A stretch of 46,804 nucleotides of DNA from the NCBI GenBank assembly GCA_964370095.1, contig CAYJHJ010000007.1, positions 1-46,804 of the forward strand, given 5' to 3'. Below are positions 25,480-33,271 of this stretch, in pieces. Under the pieces are notes generated by a model. It was not told the DNA's origin. It worked only from the letters and a program-made list of their open reading frames with translations, and did not search any database. A program made the translations under genes and the position numbers. Each line of letters begins with the position of its first letter. Position 1 is the first letter of the stretch. This stretch comes from CAYJAZ01 sp964370095 (GTDB lineage Bacteria > Desulfobacterota > Desulfovibrionia > Desulfovibrionales > Desulfovibrionaceae).

Positions 25480-26645
25480 AATTTGCAAAAAGACTTGATA
25501 GCATAAAACCCTCTGCAACTCTGGCAATAAGTGCAAAAGCTCAAGAACTTAAAGCAGAAGGTGTTCCCGTTATTTCCTTAGCCTTAGGAGAACCTGATTT
25601 TAACACACCAAAACATATCTGTGAGGCTGCAAAAAAAGCCATTGATAATGGAAAAACAAGATATACAGCCGTAAATGGTATTATTGAAGCACGAAAAGCA
25701 GTCTGTACTTATTTTAAGCGTGAATACAATGCTGTTATTGAACCAAAAAATGTAATTATTACAAATGGTGGCAAGCAATCATTATATAATCTTTTTATGC
25801 TTTTATGCGCTGAGGGTGATGAAGTAATAATTCCAAGCCCTTATTGGACAAGCTATCCTGAAATGGTTGAGCTTTCAGGGGCAAAAGCTGTTATAGCCGA
25901 AACATCAGTTGAAAGTTCTTTCAAATTAAAAATTGAAGATTTAGAAAAAGCCTATTCAAAAAACACAAAAGCACTTTTACTTAATTCGCCTTCAAATCCA
26001 ACCGGTGCACGCTATAGCCAAGATGAGCTTGAAAAACTTGCTTTATGGGCTATTGAAAAAGATCTTTTTGTTATTTCTGATGAAATTTACGATCAGCTTA
26101 TATATGGTGATGCACAAAAAGCATCACTTGTTTCTTTATTTTTGAAATACCCTGAAAAAATAGCTATTTGCAATGGTATGGCAAAGGCTTTTGCAATGAC
26201 GGGCTGGCGCTTAGGCTATACTGTGGCCCACCCTGATGTCATCAAACACGCAACCACAGTGCAAAGCCAAGCCACTTCAAATGTTTGCACCATCGCACAA
26301 TACGCACTTGTTGAAGCTTTAGAAAGCGATTATGCATGCATACATGAAATGCGTAAAGCTTTTGAACGCCGCCTAGAACTTGCTTATAATGAAATTTCTT
26401 CTTGGGAAGGGGTTTTATGCCCAAAACCGGAAGGTGCTTTCTATCTTTTCCCTGACTTTAAAGAAGTTTTAGAAAAGAAAAATATGACCGGCGATGAACT
26501 TTGCACCCTTATTTTAGAAAAAGCCAATGTCGCGCTTGTTCCGGGTTCTGCTTTTGGAAAGCCCACCTGCCTTCGTTTTTCTTATGCCTTAGCTGATGAA
26601 GAACTTCTTAAAGCTTTAAAGGCTGTGCGTGAGGTTTTATATTAG
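25476..26645 (+). CDS. aspC: class I pyridoxal-phosphate aminotransferase (aspartate aminotransferase type)
   Basis: A 389-residue PLP enzyme, most like bacterial aspartate aminotransferases of subgroup Ib, interconverting aspartate and oxaloacetate. Key residues are NPTG (174-177), Asp202 and Tyr205 in SDEIYDQLIY, the PLP Lys237 in NGMAKAFAMTGWR, and LRFSYALADEEL near the end. The length is normal. Its ATG overlaps the corC stop by four bases. It could feed the aspartate pathway that includes LysC in this window. The related activity on prephenate or aromatic acids cannot be excluded. Confidence 0.93.
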   Translation: MKFAKRLDSIKPSATLAISAKAQELKAEGVPVISLALGEPDFNTPKHICEAAKKAIDNGKTRYTAVNGIIEARKAVCTYFKREYNAVIEPKNVIITNGGKQSLYNLFMLLCAEGDEVIIPSPYWTSYPEMVELSGAKAVIAETSVESSFKLKIEDLEKAYSKNTKALLLNSPSNPTGARYSQDELEKLALWAIEKDLFVISDEIYDQLIYGDAQKASLVSLFLKYPEKIAICNGMAKAFAMTGWRLGYTVAHPDVIKHATTVQSQATSNVCTIAQYALVEALESDYACIHEMRKAFERRLELAYNEISSWEGVLCPKPEGAFYLFPDFKEVLEKKNMTGDELCTLILEKANVALVPGSAFGKPTCLRFSYALADEELLKALKAVREVLY

Positions 26646-26674
26646 GAAGTTTTTTATAAAATGCTAAGGAGTTT

Positions 26675-27997
26675 ATGATGAGTTTTAATAATTCAAATGC
26701 ACTTGTTTTTGATTTCAAGTTTTCTAAATGTTCTCAATCCTATGACCCAAAGCCCTATAAAAAACGTTTAAAAGATGAAGTTGAAAAAGGGCTTTTACCC
26801 TTTCTTACTCTTCCTTTTTGCGAAAATTTAATCAATGAGATTGAAGAATTACGGCCTTTTTTCTCAAAATATAAACATTTGCTTTTATTAGGAATTGGCG
26901 GCTCAGCCCTTGGGCCGCGTGCTTTGCAAAAAGCTTTTGCTCCATCACAAGATAGACCTCTTCATGAAGGAAAATCTTTGTGGATTATCGATAATGTTGA
27001 TGCAACAAGCTTTGAAGATATTTTGCAAAGATTACCCAAAGAAGAAACCTTTGTTGTAACGATTTCAAAATCAGGTGGCACAATAGAAACTTTGGCTCAA
27101 TACTTTATTGTGCGTGAGTTATATAAAAAGTTATTTCCTGAAAATTGGCAAGATCATTTCTTGCATATCACTGATAAAAACAAAGGCTTTTTGCGTGAAG
27201 AAGCAAACCTTTATTCCATCAAAACACTAGAAGTGCCCGATAATCTTGGTGGGCGTTACTCCGTTTTTTCTGCTGTGGGCATGTTGCCTGCTGCATTTTT
27301 AGATATTGATTATAAGTCCTTATTAAAAGGTGCCACTGATATTGGCAGAGCATTGGCAAGCAACTATGATTTATTGGATAACCATGATGCGTATAAACTT
27401 GCTTCATTTGCTTTTGAAGCAATAGAAAAAAATTATTCACAAGTTATTTTCTTTGTTTATCACCCTTTGTGGGCAACATATGGTGCATGGTTTATGCAGC
27501 TTTGGGCTGAAAGTTTAGGCAAAGACGGCAAAGGTTCAATGCCTATTGCAGCTGTAGGGGCAACCGATCAACATTCAGTTTTACAAATGTTTTTAGACGG
27601 CCCAAAAGATAAGATTTGCTTCTTTGTTTCAGGTGAAGTTGATAAAATATCTTCCCCTTTACCCAAAAAAATCGAAAGTAAAAATAATGAATGGTGTTTT
27701 TTAGAAAATAAAAGCATAGGCGATATATTAGAAGCTGAAACCCTTGCAACTAAAATGGCGCTTGTAGATAATGCTGTTCCTTTAGCGCATATTCATGCAA
27801 CTAAAACTGATTGCTATGCAACAGGCCAGCTTTTTTTAAATTTAGAACTGGCAACAATTTTAACCGGTTGGCTTCTTGAAATCAACCCTGTCAATCAACC
27901 TGCTGTTGAGCAGGGCAAGGTGCTTGCTTATGCTAAACTTGGTTCGAAAAACCATAGCCAATATTTACAAAAATTGAAGGAATTTGAAGAAAAATAA
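26675..27997 (+). CDS. pgi: glucose-6-phosphate isomerase
   Basis: A 440-residue sugar isomerase that interconverts glucose 6-phosphate and fructose 6-phosphate. It is the shorter bacterial form, lacking the N-terminal extension of E. coli Pgi (549 aa). Conserved blocks are LLLGIGGSALGPRAL, VTISKSGGTIETLAQ, DNLGGRYSVFSAVGMLPAA, GATDQHSVLQMFLDGPKD and the C-terminal INPVNQPAVEQGK. AAGGAG lies just before the tandem ATGATG at 26675/26678. The gap to the aminotransferase is 29 bp, so it is likely the last gene of the corC-aspC-pgi transcript. Confidence 0.96.
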   Translation: MMSFNNSNALVFDFKFSKCSQSYDPKPYKKRLKDEVEKGLLPFLTLPFCENLINEIEELRPFFSKYKHLLLLGIGGSALGPRALQKAFAPSQDRPLHEGKSLWIIDNVDATSFEDILQRLPKEETFVVTISKSGGTIETLAQYFIVRELYKKLFPENWQDHFLHITDKNKGFLREEANLYSIKTLEVPDNLGGRYSVFSAVGMLPAAFLDIDYKSLLKGATDIGRALASNYDLLDNHDAYKLASFAFEAIEKNYSQVIFFVYHPLWATYGAWFMQLWAESLGKDGKGSMPIAAVGATDQHSVLQMFLDGPKDKICFFVSGEVDKISSPLPKKIESKNNEWCFLENKSIGDILEAETLATKMALVDNAVPLAHIHATKTDCYATGQLFLNLELATILTGWLLEINPVNQPAVEQGKVLAYAKLGSKNHSQYLQKLKEFEEK

Positions 27998-28115
27998 TTA
28001 GAAATTTTAATTTGCAATTATTTGAAATTGTTTCTATGAAAAATTTTCTTTTGAGCTATACTTTTTAGAAGTAAAGACGATAAAGTAAATATGAAACAAA
28101 CTCAAGAGGATACCT

Positions 28116-28589
28116 ATGGATACTGAAAATAAAGAAAATGTTGTTTTACAGCTTATTACATTTAGCCTTGGTGCTGAGGAATTTGCAATAGATATATTAG
28201 AAGTAAAAGAAATTATCCGCACAATGGAAGCTTCTAAAATTCCTCGTTCTTTAGATTTTGTTGAAGGCGTTATCAACCTAAGAAATGTGGTTATTCCAAT
28301 TATTGATTTGCGTAAACGTTTTGAAATGCCGGAAAAAGAGCCTGACAGTAATACACGAATTATAGTTATTGAAATTTCTGAATTATTAGTTGGCTTTATT
28401 GTTGATTCAGTTTCTGAAGTGTTTAGCATTAATTCAAGCGAAGTTGAACCAACCCCTTCAGTTGTTTCAGGGCTTGAGTCTGAATATATCAATGGTGTTG
28501 CAAAATTAAACGAAAAATTGCTCATTCTTTTGAACATTGAAAAACTTCTTTCTATGGATGAACTTGAACAACTTGCAGGTATGGGCTAA
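28116..28589 (+). CDS. cheW: CheW chemotaxis coupling protein
   Basis: A 157-residue adaptor that links chemoreceptors to the CheA kinase at the inner face of the membrane. The single CheW domain is complete, with LITFSLGAEEFAIDILEVKEIIR, SLDFVEGVINLRNVVIPIIDLRKRF, LVGFIVDSVSEVF and YINGVAKLNEKLLILLNIEKLL. AGAGGAT precedes the ATG, and a TATACT at 28057-28062 could be its -10 element, although no good -35 is seen. No cheA or receptor gene is nearby, so it serves a system coded elsewhere. Confidence 0.95.
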   Translation: MDTENKENVVLQLITFSLGAEEFAIDILEVKEIIRTMEASKIPRSLDFVEGVINLRNVVIPIIDLRKRFEMPEKEPDSNTRIIVIEISELLVGFIVDSVSEVFSINSSEVEPTPSVVSGLESEYINGVAKLNEKLLILLNIEKLLSMDELEQLAGMG

Positions 28590-28608
28590 GGTATAGCTAG
28601 CTTTACTG

Positions 28609-29613
28609 CTAAATCAAAGAAAATACTTCTTTGGGGCTTATGGAATTTATGCAGGCATAATCCTTAGGGCAGTGCTCTTTTCTTCCGTGTAAAGAACAAG
28701 GCATGCAGCCGGTTTTGGCTTGCAACAACACATCATTTTCCCCTAATGGATAAAAACCCCATTCTTTGACAGTTGCCCCAAAAAGTGAAATAACCCTAGT
28801 ATTTACAGAAGTTGCAAGGTGTAAAGGTGCAGAATCTCCTGTGATAATACATTCAGCTTCACTGATAAGTGCTGCACTTTCACGCAAAGAATAGTGGTTT
28901 AATGCATTATGCTCTTCTTGTAACCAAGAATAAGCTTCGCCTTTTCCAATCACAAGCGGAAAGTAATCCATAAGCAATAGTTGATATAGCTTTTGCCAAT
29001 TTTCTTCTTTCCACATTTTACCTTCATGTGTTGCAAAAGGATGTAATATCACAATTTTTTTATTTTCTGTATTTCTTTGTGCATAAAAATCTTTAGCAAA
29101 ACTTCTTTCTTCTTCACTTAAGAAAACTTTTGGTTTGATTTCACACTTTTGAGGATGTGTGTTACTTTTTTCAAATAATTGAGCGTAACGTTCAACTACG
29201 TGTAAATCAAGCCTTTGTGATCGTATTTTACCTTTTGAAAATAAAAAAAGCCTTCGCGCAAAAGCATCTTTTTCATAAGTAAAACTCTTTTTACCTTCTA
29301 TTTTCCAAAACAATTTAAATATTTTTGATCTTAAAGTTTTATGTGCATCATATAAAGGTAGGTCAATTGTTTTTGCAAGCTTATGTGCTGTTGAAAAAAG
29401 CTTTTGCCCCCTCAATTCACTTTTTTCAAGCTCAATAACTTCATAAACAGCAGGATTATTGATAAAAAGTTCAGCCATATTTTTTTGGGTTAAAAGTGTG
29501 AAAGTATGACCGTATTTTTCATAATAATAATTAAAAACACCGCTTAGAAGAATTATATCGCCGATATGTGAAAAGCGAAGAGTAAGATAATGATTTGTTT
29601 TTTTTATTGACAT
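28609..29613 (-). CDS. glycosyltransferase family 9 (heptosyltransferase-like)
   Basis: A 334-residue GT9 enzyme, expected to add heptose to the LPS inner core. It has the N-terminal acceptor-side motif LRFSHIGDIILLSGVF, the central KIVILHPFATHEGKMWKEENW and the ADP-heptose binding signature IITGDSAPLHLATSVNTRVISLFGAT. The start is ATG 29613, with GAGG six bases upstream; a TTG four codons earlier is less likely. The codons just after the start hold an A8 run in frame. With HldD in this window it fits heptose-containing LPS. Whether it is WaaC, WaaF or WaaQ cannot be decided from sequence. Confidence 0.88.
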   Translation of the reverse strand: MSIKKTNHYLTLRFSHIGDIILLSGVFNYYYEKYGHTFTLLTQKNMAELFINNPAVYEVIELEKSELRGQKLFSTAHKLAKTIDLPLYDAHKTLRSKIFKLFWKIEGKKSFTYEKDAFARRLFLFSKGKIRSQRLDLHVVERYAQLFEKSNTHPQKCEIKPKVFLSEEERSFAKDFYAQRNTENKKIVILHPFATHEGKMWKEENWQKLYQLLLMDYFPLVIGKGEAYSWLQEEHNALNHYSLRESAALISEAECIITGDSAPLHLATSVNTRVISLFGATVKEWGFYPLGENDVLLQAKTGCMPCSLHGRKEHCPKDYACINSISPKEVFSLI

Positions 29614-29730
29614 GATAATCCTCAAATTCAGTGTATAAGAGGTGTATCTTTTTTTTGGTTAACTTTCAAGTTTTTATTTCCCTCCACGAAAATCATCTCA
29701 GTACATATATTTTATTTTTAAATTAATTTA

Positions 29731-29759
29731 TTGACTTGCATTTTTTATAAAAATTATTT
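29731..29759 (+). promoter_or_regulatory. candidate promoter of the cytochrome c3 gene
   Basis: TTGACT (29731-29736), a 17-bp spacer and TTATTT (29754-29759, a weak -10). In the leader, TCGTT (29786-29790) and AACGA (29796-29800) form a short dyad that could bind a regulator. Confidence 0.4.
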
Positions 29760-29829
29760 ATTCTTTCTGAAAGTATATCTTATAGTCGTTTAACTAACGA
29801 TTATGTTGACTTTAAAATGGAGGAAAATT

Positions 29830-30231
29830 ATGAAAAAATTGCTTATGCTTTTAGCTTTGGTGGTTTTTGCAAATGTTTCTATGGCTTTTGCAAATCAACC
29901 GGCAGTGCCTGAAGCACCAATCACAATGAACAAAACAAAACAACCTGTTGTGTTCAATCACTCAACTCACACAAGTGTAGCGTGTGAAGATTGCCACCAC
30001 CCTGTTGAAGGTGTTGCAACTTACCAACCTTGTGCTACTGCCGGTTGTCATGATGCAATGGGCATGAAAGAAAAAGGCGTGAACAGCTATTATCAAGCAA
30101 TGCACAAAGCAAAAGGCACAAAATACGACACATGTATTTCTTGCCACAATGACTTTGTAAAAGCAAACGGTAATGACAAAGCGTTGAGAAAACAACTTAC
30201 AGCTTGCAAAGGCTCTGGTTGCCACTCATAG
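29830..30231 (+). CDS. periplasmic tetrahaem cytochrome c3
   Basis: A 133-residue class III cytochrome c, the electron carrier that takes electrons from periplasmic hydrogenase or formate dehydrogenase to transmembrane complexes. The signal peptide covers about 1-21 (MKKLLMLLALVVFANVSMAF). The four haem sites are CEDCH, CATAGCH, CISCH and CKGSGCH, i.e. CxxCH, CxxxxCH, CxxCH, CxxxxCH, the exact Desulfovibrio pattern. Further axial histidines are in VVFNHSTHTS and MHKAKGTKY. The frame is open from an ATG at 29803, but GGAGG at 29819-29823 selects 29830. The gene is monocistronic with its own terminator, and is the best single marker for the lineage. Confidence 0.96.
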   Translation: MKKLLMLLALVVFANVSMAFANQPAVPEAPITMNKTKQPVVFNHSTHTSVACEDCHHPVEGVATYQPCATAGCHDAMGMKEKGVNSYYQAMHKAKGTKYDTCISCHNDFVKANGNDKALRKQLTACKGSGCHS

Positions 30232-30240
30232 AATTTTTTG

Positions 30241-30266
30241 AAAACCCTCCATGTGAGGGTTTTTTT
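30241..30266 (+). terminator. rho-independent terminator of the cytochrome c3 gene
   Basis: AAAACCCTC pairs with GAGGGTTTT across CATGT, followed by a T run. Confidence 0.93.
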
Positions 30267-30281
30267 ATGTCTTTTTCACAG

Positions 30282-30309
30282 TTGCTTTTTTTACAAAAAT
30301 CTTTATACT
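30282..30309 (+). promoter_or_regulatory. promoter of dnaX, predicted leaderless start
   Basis: TTGCTT (30282-30287), a 16-bp spacer and TATACT (30304-30309). The predicted +1, seven bases further on, coincides with the A of the dnaX ATG at 30316. No Shine-Dalgarno exists upstream of that ATG. Confidence 0.55.
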
Positions 30310-30315
30310 TTTTTT

Positions 30316-32151
30316 ATGAAAAATATTTCCTTAGCAGCAAAATATAGGCCACAATCATTCAAAGAACTTGTTGGACAAGAAACCATACGTAAGGTTTTGT
30401 CAAAAGCAGTTATAGAAAATAAAGTTGCTCCTGCCTATCTTTTAAGCGGCACAAGAGGGGTGGGCAAAACCACAATAGCAAGAATTTTGGCTAAAGCATT
30501 AAATTGTGAAAATAAAGAAATAAATAATGATGGCGAACCTTGCAATACATGCCAAACCTGCCAAAGAATTACTGCAAATGCTTATGTTGATGTGATTGAA
30601 ATTGACGGTGCTTCAAACCGTGGAATTGACGATGCCAGAAGAATTCGTGAAATAGTTGAATATGCACCTATTGAAGGAAAATTTAGAATTATTATCATTG
30701 ATGAAGCACATATGCTCACCAAAGATGCTTTCAATGCTCTACTTAAAACCTTGGAAGAGCCGCCACAACACACAAGATTTGTTCTTGCCACAACTGAAGC
30801 TCAAAAATTTCCAATCACAATTTTAAGCCGTTGCCAGCATTTTGTTTTTATGCAGGTTTCAGAAAATGATTTAGCTAATAATATAAGACGTATACTTCAA
30901 AACGAAAATTGGCAATACGAAGAAGAAGCTGTTTTGCTTTTAGCTAAACGAGGTGCAGGCTCAGTTCGTGATTCACTCTCTTTGCTTGACCAAAGCTTAA
31001 CTTCTTTAGTTTCAGGGCAAAGCCCTCTTACTGCTAAGCTTGTTCGATCAGTTTTAGGCTTGGCAGGCAAAGAAATTTTAGAAGACATTTTGAAAGCCAT
31101 CAATACAAATGACAGCTTGGCAATAGTGAAAGCTATGCATAGCATGATGCTTCAAGGTGTTGATATAACACATTTCATCAAAGAATTTGCCCAAATTTGG
31201 CGTTCCTTATTCTTGATAAATCAACATAATGAAAAAGCTTTTGAGATTCTTCAACTTTCTGAAGATGAAAGAATTTTTTATGCTGAATATGCCAAGAAAT
31301 TTTCATCTTCTTTTATCCACAGTGCTTGGCAGCTCACACTAGAATCACAAAGGCGTATCACAAAAAGTTTAGAGCCTTCTGTGGCTTTGGAACTTTTTCT
31401 TATAAACCTTTCTATCTTGCCGAAATTATTGCCAATACGAGAGCTTTCGACTGAACAATTCAATAATTCTTTTGAAAATGAAAACAATAAAGAACTTGAT
31501 AAAAGTTTCATAAGCGAAAGCACAGAGGCTCAAAAAAAAACTCAAATAATTGAGCAAAGAACTGAAAGTGAAAATTTTCAAGAAGAAGTTTCTCATAATA
31601 TAACTGAACAAAGCCCTGCAAAAGAAAATATTGCACAAAAGTTTGAAGAAAATGCTTTTGAAGAAAATCTTCCTGAGGATAATCAAATTATAGTTGAACA
31701 AAAGAAGGCTTTTGAAAAAGAGATTGAAGAAAAAAAATTTAATCCTTTAGATGTGGAAGCTTTTCTTGACTTTTTATTGACAAACAAGCATACTTCACTG
31801 GCTCAAGCAATTAAACAATGCGAAAAGCTTTTGTGGCTGGACCCGGAAAGCATGAGAATAAGCGAAGAAAACAAAGCCTTAAACAAAGAAAAGGCTTTGC
31901 TTACACTTACACTTAATGCTCCTGCAAATTATGTAGCAAAGCAACTTAATGAAGCAGCTTTTCATAAGTCTTTGCAAGATGAACTTGGAAAATGGTCAGG
32001 TTTACCTACTCGCATAGAAGTGCATAAAGCTAAAGCCCCCAAAGCAAAAATTGAATTGCAAGAAGAGCTTATGCAAAAAGATATTATTAAAGAAATGAAT
32101 AGGCTTTTAGATGCACAAATTATCCTTTGTGAAAACAAAAAAGCTGAATAA
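30316..32151 (+). CDS. dnaX: DNA polymerase III subunit tau (and possibly gamma)
   Basis: A 611-residue clamp-loader ATPase. Domain I has Walker A GTRGVGKTTIARIL, a zinc-binding cysteine set in CENKEINNDGEPCNTCQTCQ, and IIDEAHMLTKDAFNALLKTL; sensor 1 is in TTEAQKFPITILSRCQHF. Domains II and III run to about 375. A Glu/Gln/Asn-rich linker covers about 385-490, and the tau-specific C-terminal domains end the protein. The family N-terminus MKNISLAAKYRPQSF fixes ATG 30316, although the frame is open 26 codons further. An A9 run in the linker (31532-31540) could give a gamma-sized product. ybaB follows after 15 bp, the usual pair, but recR is absent downstream. Confidence 0.96.
   Translation: MKNISLAAKYRPQSFKELVGQETIRKVLSKAVIENKVAPAYLLSGTRGVGKTTIARILAKALNCENKEINNDGEPCNTCQTCQRITANAYVDVIEIDGASNRGIDDARRIREIVEYAPIEGKFRIIIIDEAHMLTKDAFNALLKTLEEPPQHTRFVLATTEAQKFPITILSRCQHFVFMQVSENDLANNIRRILQNENWQYEEEAVLLLAKRGAGSVRDSLSLLDQSLTSLVSGQSPLTAKLVRSVLGLAGKEILEDILKAINTNDSLAIVKAMHSMMLQGVDITHFIKEFAQIWRSLFLINQHNEKAFEILQLSEDERIFYAEYAKKFSSSFIHSAWQLTLESQRRITKSLEPSVALELFLINLSILPKLLPIRELSTEQFNNSFENENNKELDKSFISESTEAQKKTQIIEQRTESENFQEEVSHNITEQSPAKENIAQKFEENAFEENLPEDNQIIVEQKKAFEKEIEEKKFNPLDVEAFLDFLLTNKHTSLAQAIKQCEKLLWLDPESMRISEENKALNKEKALLTLTLNAPANYVAKQLNEAAFHKSLQDELGKWSGLPTRIEVHKAKAPKAKIELQEELMQKDIIKEMNRLLDAQIILCENKKAE
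31531..31554 (+). promoter_or_regulatory. possible slippage site in dnaX giving a gamma-like product
   Basis: C followed by nine A residues (31532-31540), spanning codons 406-409 of dnaX. Adding one A leads to N-S-N-N and a TGA; losing one A leads to L-K and a TAA. The small hairpin CTCAA-ATAA-TTGAG (31541-31554) follows at once. The truncated products would have about 410-412 residues and keep clamp-loader domains I-III. Confidence 0.5.
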
Positions 32152-32166
32152 ATAAGGAGTATTATA

Positions 32167-32478
32167 ATGAAAAATATGAATGACGTTCTTCGTCAAGCAC
32201 AGGTTATGCAAAATAAAATGACAAAAGTTCAAAAAGAACTTGCCGAAAAAGAAGTGGAAGCTTCTGCAGGTGGTGGTTCTGTTAAAGTTGTTATGACTTG
32301 CAAGCATGATTTGAAAAAAATCACTATCGATCCACAAGTTATGGAAAACCCTGATGTTGAAATGCTTGAAGATTTAATCCTTACAGCTGTGAATGAAGCC
32401 ATACGCATAGGTAAAGAAATCACTGAAAGAGAAATGAATGCAATTTCAGGCGGTATTCATCTTCCCGGAATGTTCTAA
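32167..32478 (+). CDS. ybaB: YbaB/EbfC nucleoid-associated protein
   Basis: A 103-residue small DNA-binding dimer. The family hallmarks are the N-terminal helix MNDVLRQAQVMQNKMTKVQ, VEASAGGGSVKVVMTC, and NEAIRIGKEITEREMNAISGG ending in IHLPGMF. AAGGAG precedes the ATG, and the dnaX stop is 15 bp upstream, so it is co-transcribed with dnaX. A terminator follows at 32503. It probably binds the nucleoid and may help recombination repair, as inferred for the family. Confidence 0.95.
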   Translation: MKNMNDVLRQAQVMQNKMTKVQKELAEKEVEASAGGGSVKVVMTCKHDLKKITIDPQVMENPDVEMLEDLILTAVNEAIRIGKEITEREMNAISGGIHLPGMF

Positions 32479-32502
32479 GCTATTTATTTTATAATATAAT
32501 AT

Positions 32503-32540
32503 AAAGCTCTTTCCTGTAATCAAGAAAGAGCTTTATTATT
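32503..32540 (+). terminator. rho-independent terminator of dnaX-ybaB
   Basis: A perfect 11-bp stem, AAAGCTCTTTC (32503-32513) with GAAAGAGCTTT (32524-32534), followed by ATTATT. Confidence 0.85.
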
Positions 32541-32582
32541 AGTTCAGGCACAATTAGATATAAGTAAAAAGAGTTAATATTT

Positions 32583-33257
32583 ATGTTTTTTGAATATTCA
32601 GATAAAGAGCTCACTTACCTAAGCAAGAAAGATAAAAAACTAGCCCAAGCTATTGAAAGTATAGGCATTGTTCAAAGGCCTATTGATAATGACATTTTCA
32701 CAGCAATTATACGTGCTATTATAGGGCAACAGGTTTCACGAAAATCAAGAGAAACTGTTTTCAAACGTATGCAAGAAGGGCTTATACTTATTGATGTTAA
32801 ATCACTTTACAATGCAAAGACTGAAGAAATTCAAGCATTTGGCACAACTTTCAAAAAAGCTGAATATATAAAAAATTTCGCGCAAAAAGTGCATGAAAAA
32901 GAGCTTGATCTTGATTCTTTATATCAGCTATCAGATGCAGAAGTGGTTGCCAAGCTTTCAGAGCTTAAGGGTATAGGAATTTGGACTGCAGAAATGTTAT
33001 TATCAAGCGCTTTAAAACGTATGGATATATTTAGCTTTGGTGATATTGCAATCCATAGAGGATTAAGAATGCTTTATCGCCATAAAGATATTTCTAAAGA
33101 GCTTTTTGAAAAATACCGCAAACGCTATTCCCCTTACGGCACGGTTGCAAGCATTTATCTTTGGGCTATTGCAGCAGGTGCAATCCCGGGACTTACTGAC
33201 CCAAAGGACATTAAAAAAGTGTTTAAACAAGTTGAAAATTCAGTTGATTATTTCTAA
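32583..33257 (+). CDS. HhH-GPD family DNA glycosylase (AlkA-like 3-methyladenine glycosylase II)
   Basis: A 224-residue base-excision repair enzyme. The helix-hairpin-helix is LKGIGIWTAEMLL, followed by the Gly/Pro-rich loop and the catalytic Asp in FSFGDIAIHRGLRML. FTAIIRAIIGQQVSRKSRE is the typical AlkA/MAG start of the domain. There is no C-terminal CxxxxxxCxxC iron-sulphur cluster, so it belongs to the AlkA rather than the Nth/MutY branch. The N-terminal TATA-like domain of E. coli AlkA is missing; this is the short form common in many bacteria. It is monocistronic, between the ybaB terminator and the convergent sigma-54 regulator. Confidence 0.88.
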   Translation: MFFEYSDKELTYLSKKDKKLAQAIESIGIVQRPIDNDIFTAIIRAIIGQQVSRKSRETVFKRMQEGLILIDVKSLYNAKTEEIQAFGTTFKKAEYIKNFAQKVHEKELDLDSLYQLSDAEVVAKLSELKGIGIWTAEMLLSSALKRMDIFSFGDIAIHRGLRMLYRHKDISKELFEKYRKRYSPYGTVASIYLWAIAAGAIPGLTDPKDIKKVFKQVENSVDYF

Positions 33258-33271
33258 GCCAAAATAAAAAA

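Noticed and set aside
29598..29605. A8 run just after the start of the GT9 gene as a slippage switch
   Set aside because: The gene is intact in frame, and runs of eight A residues are common here, so there is no evidence of a special role.
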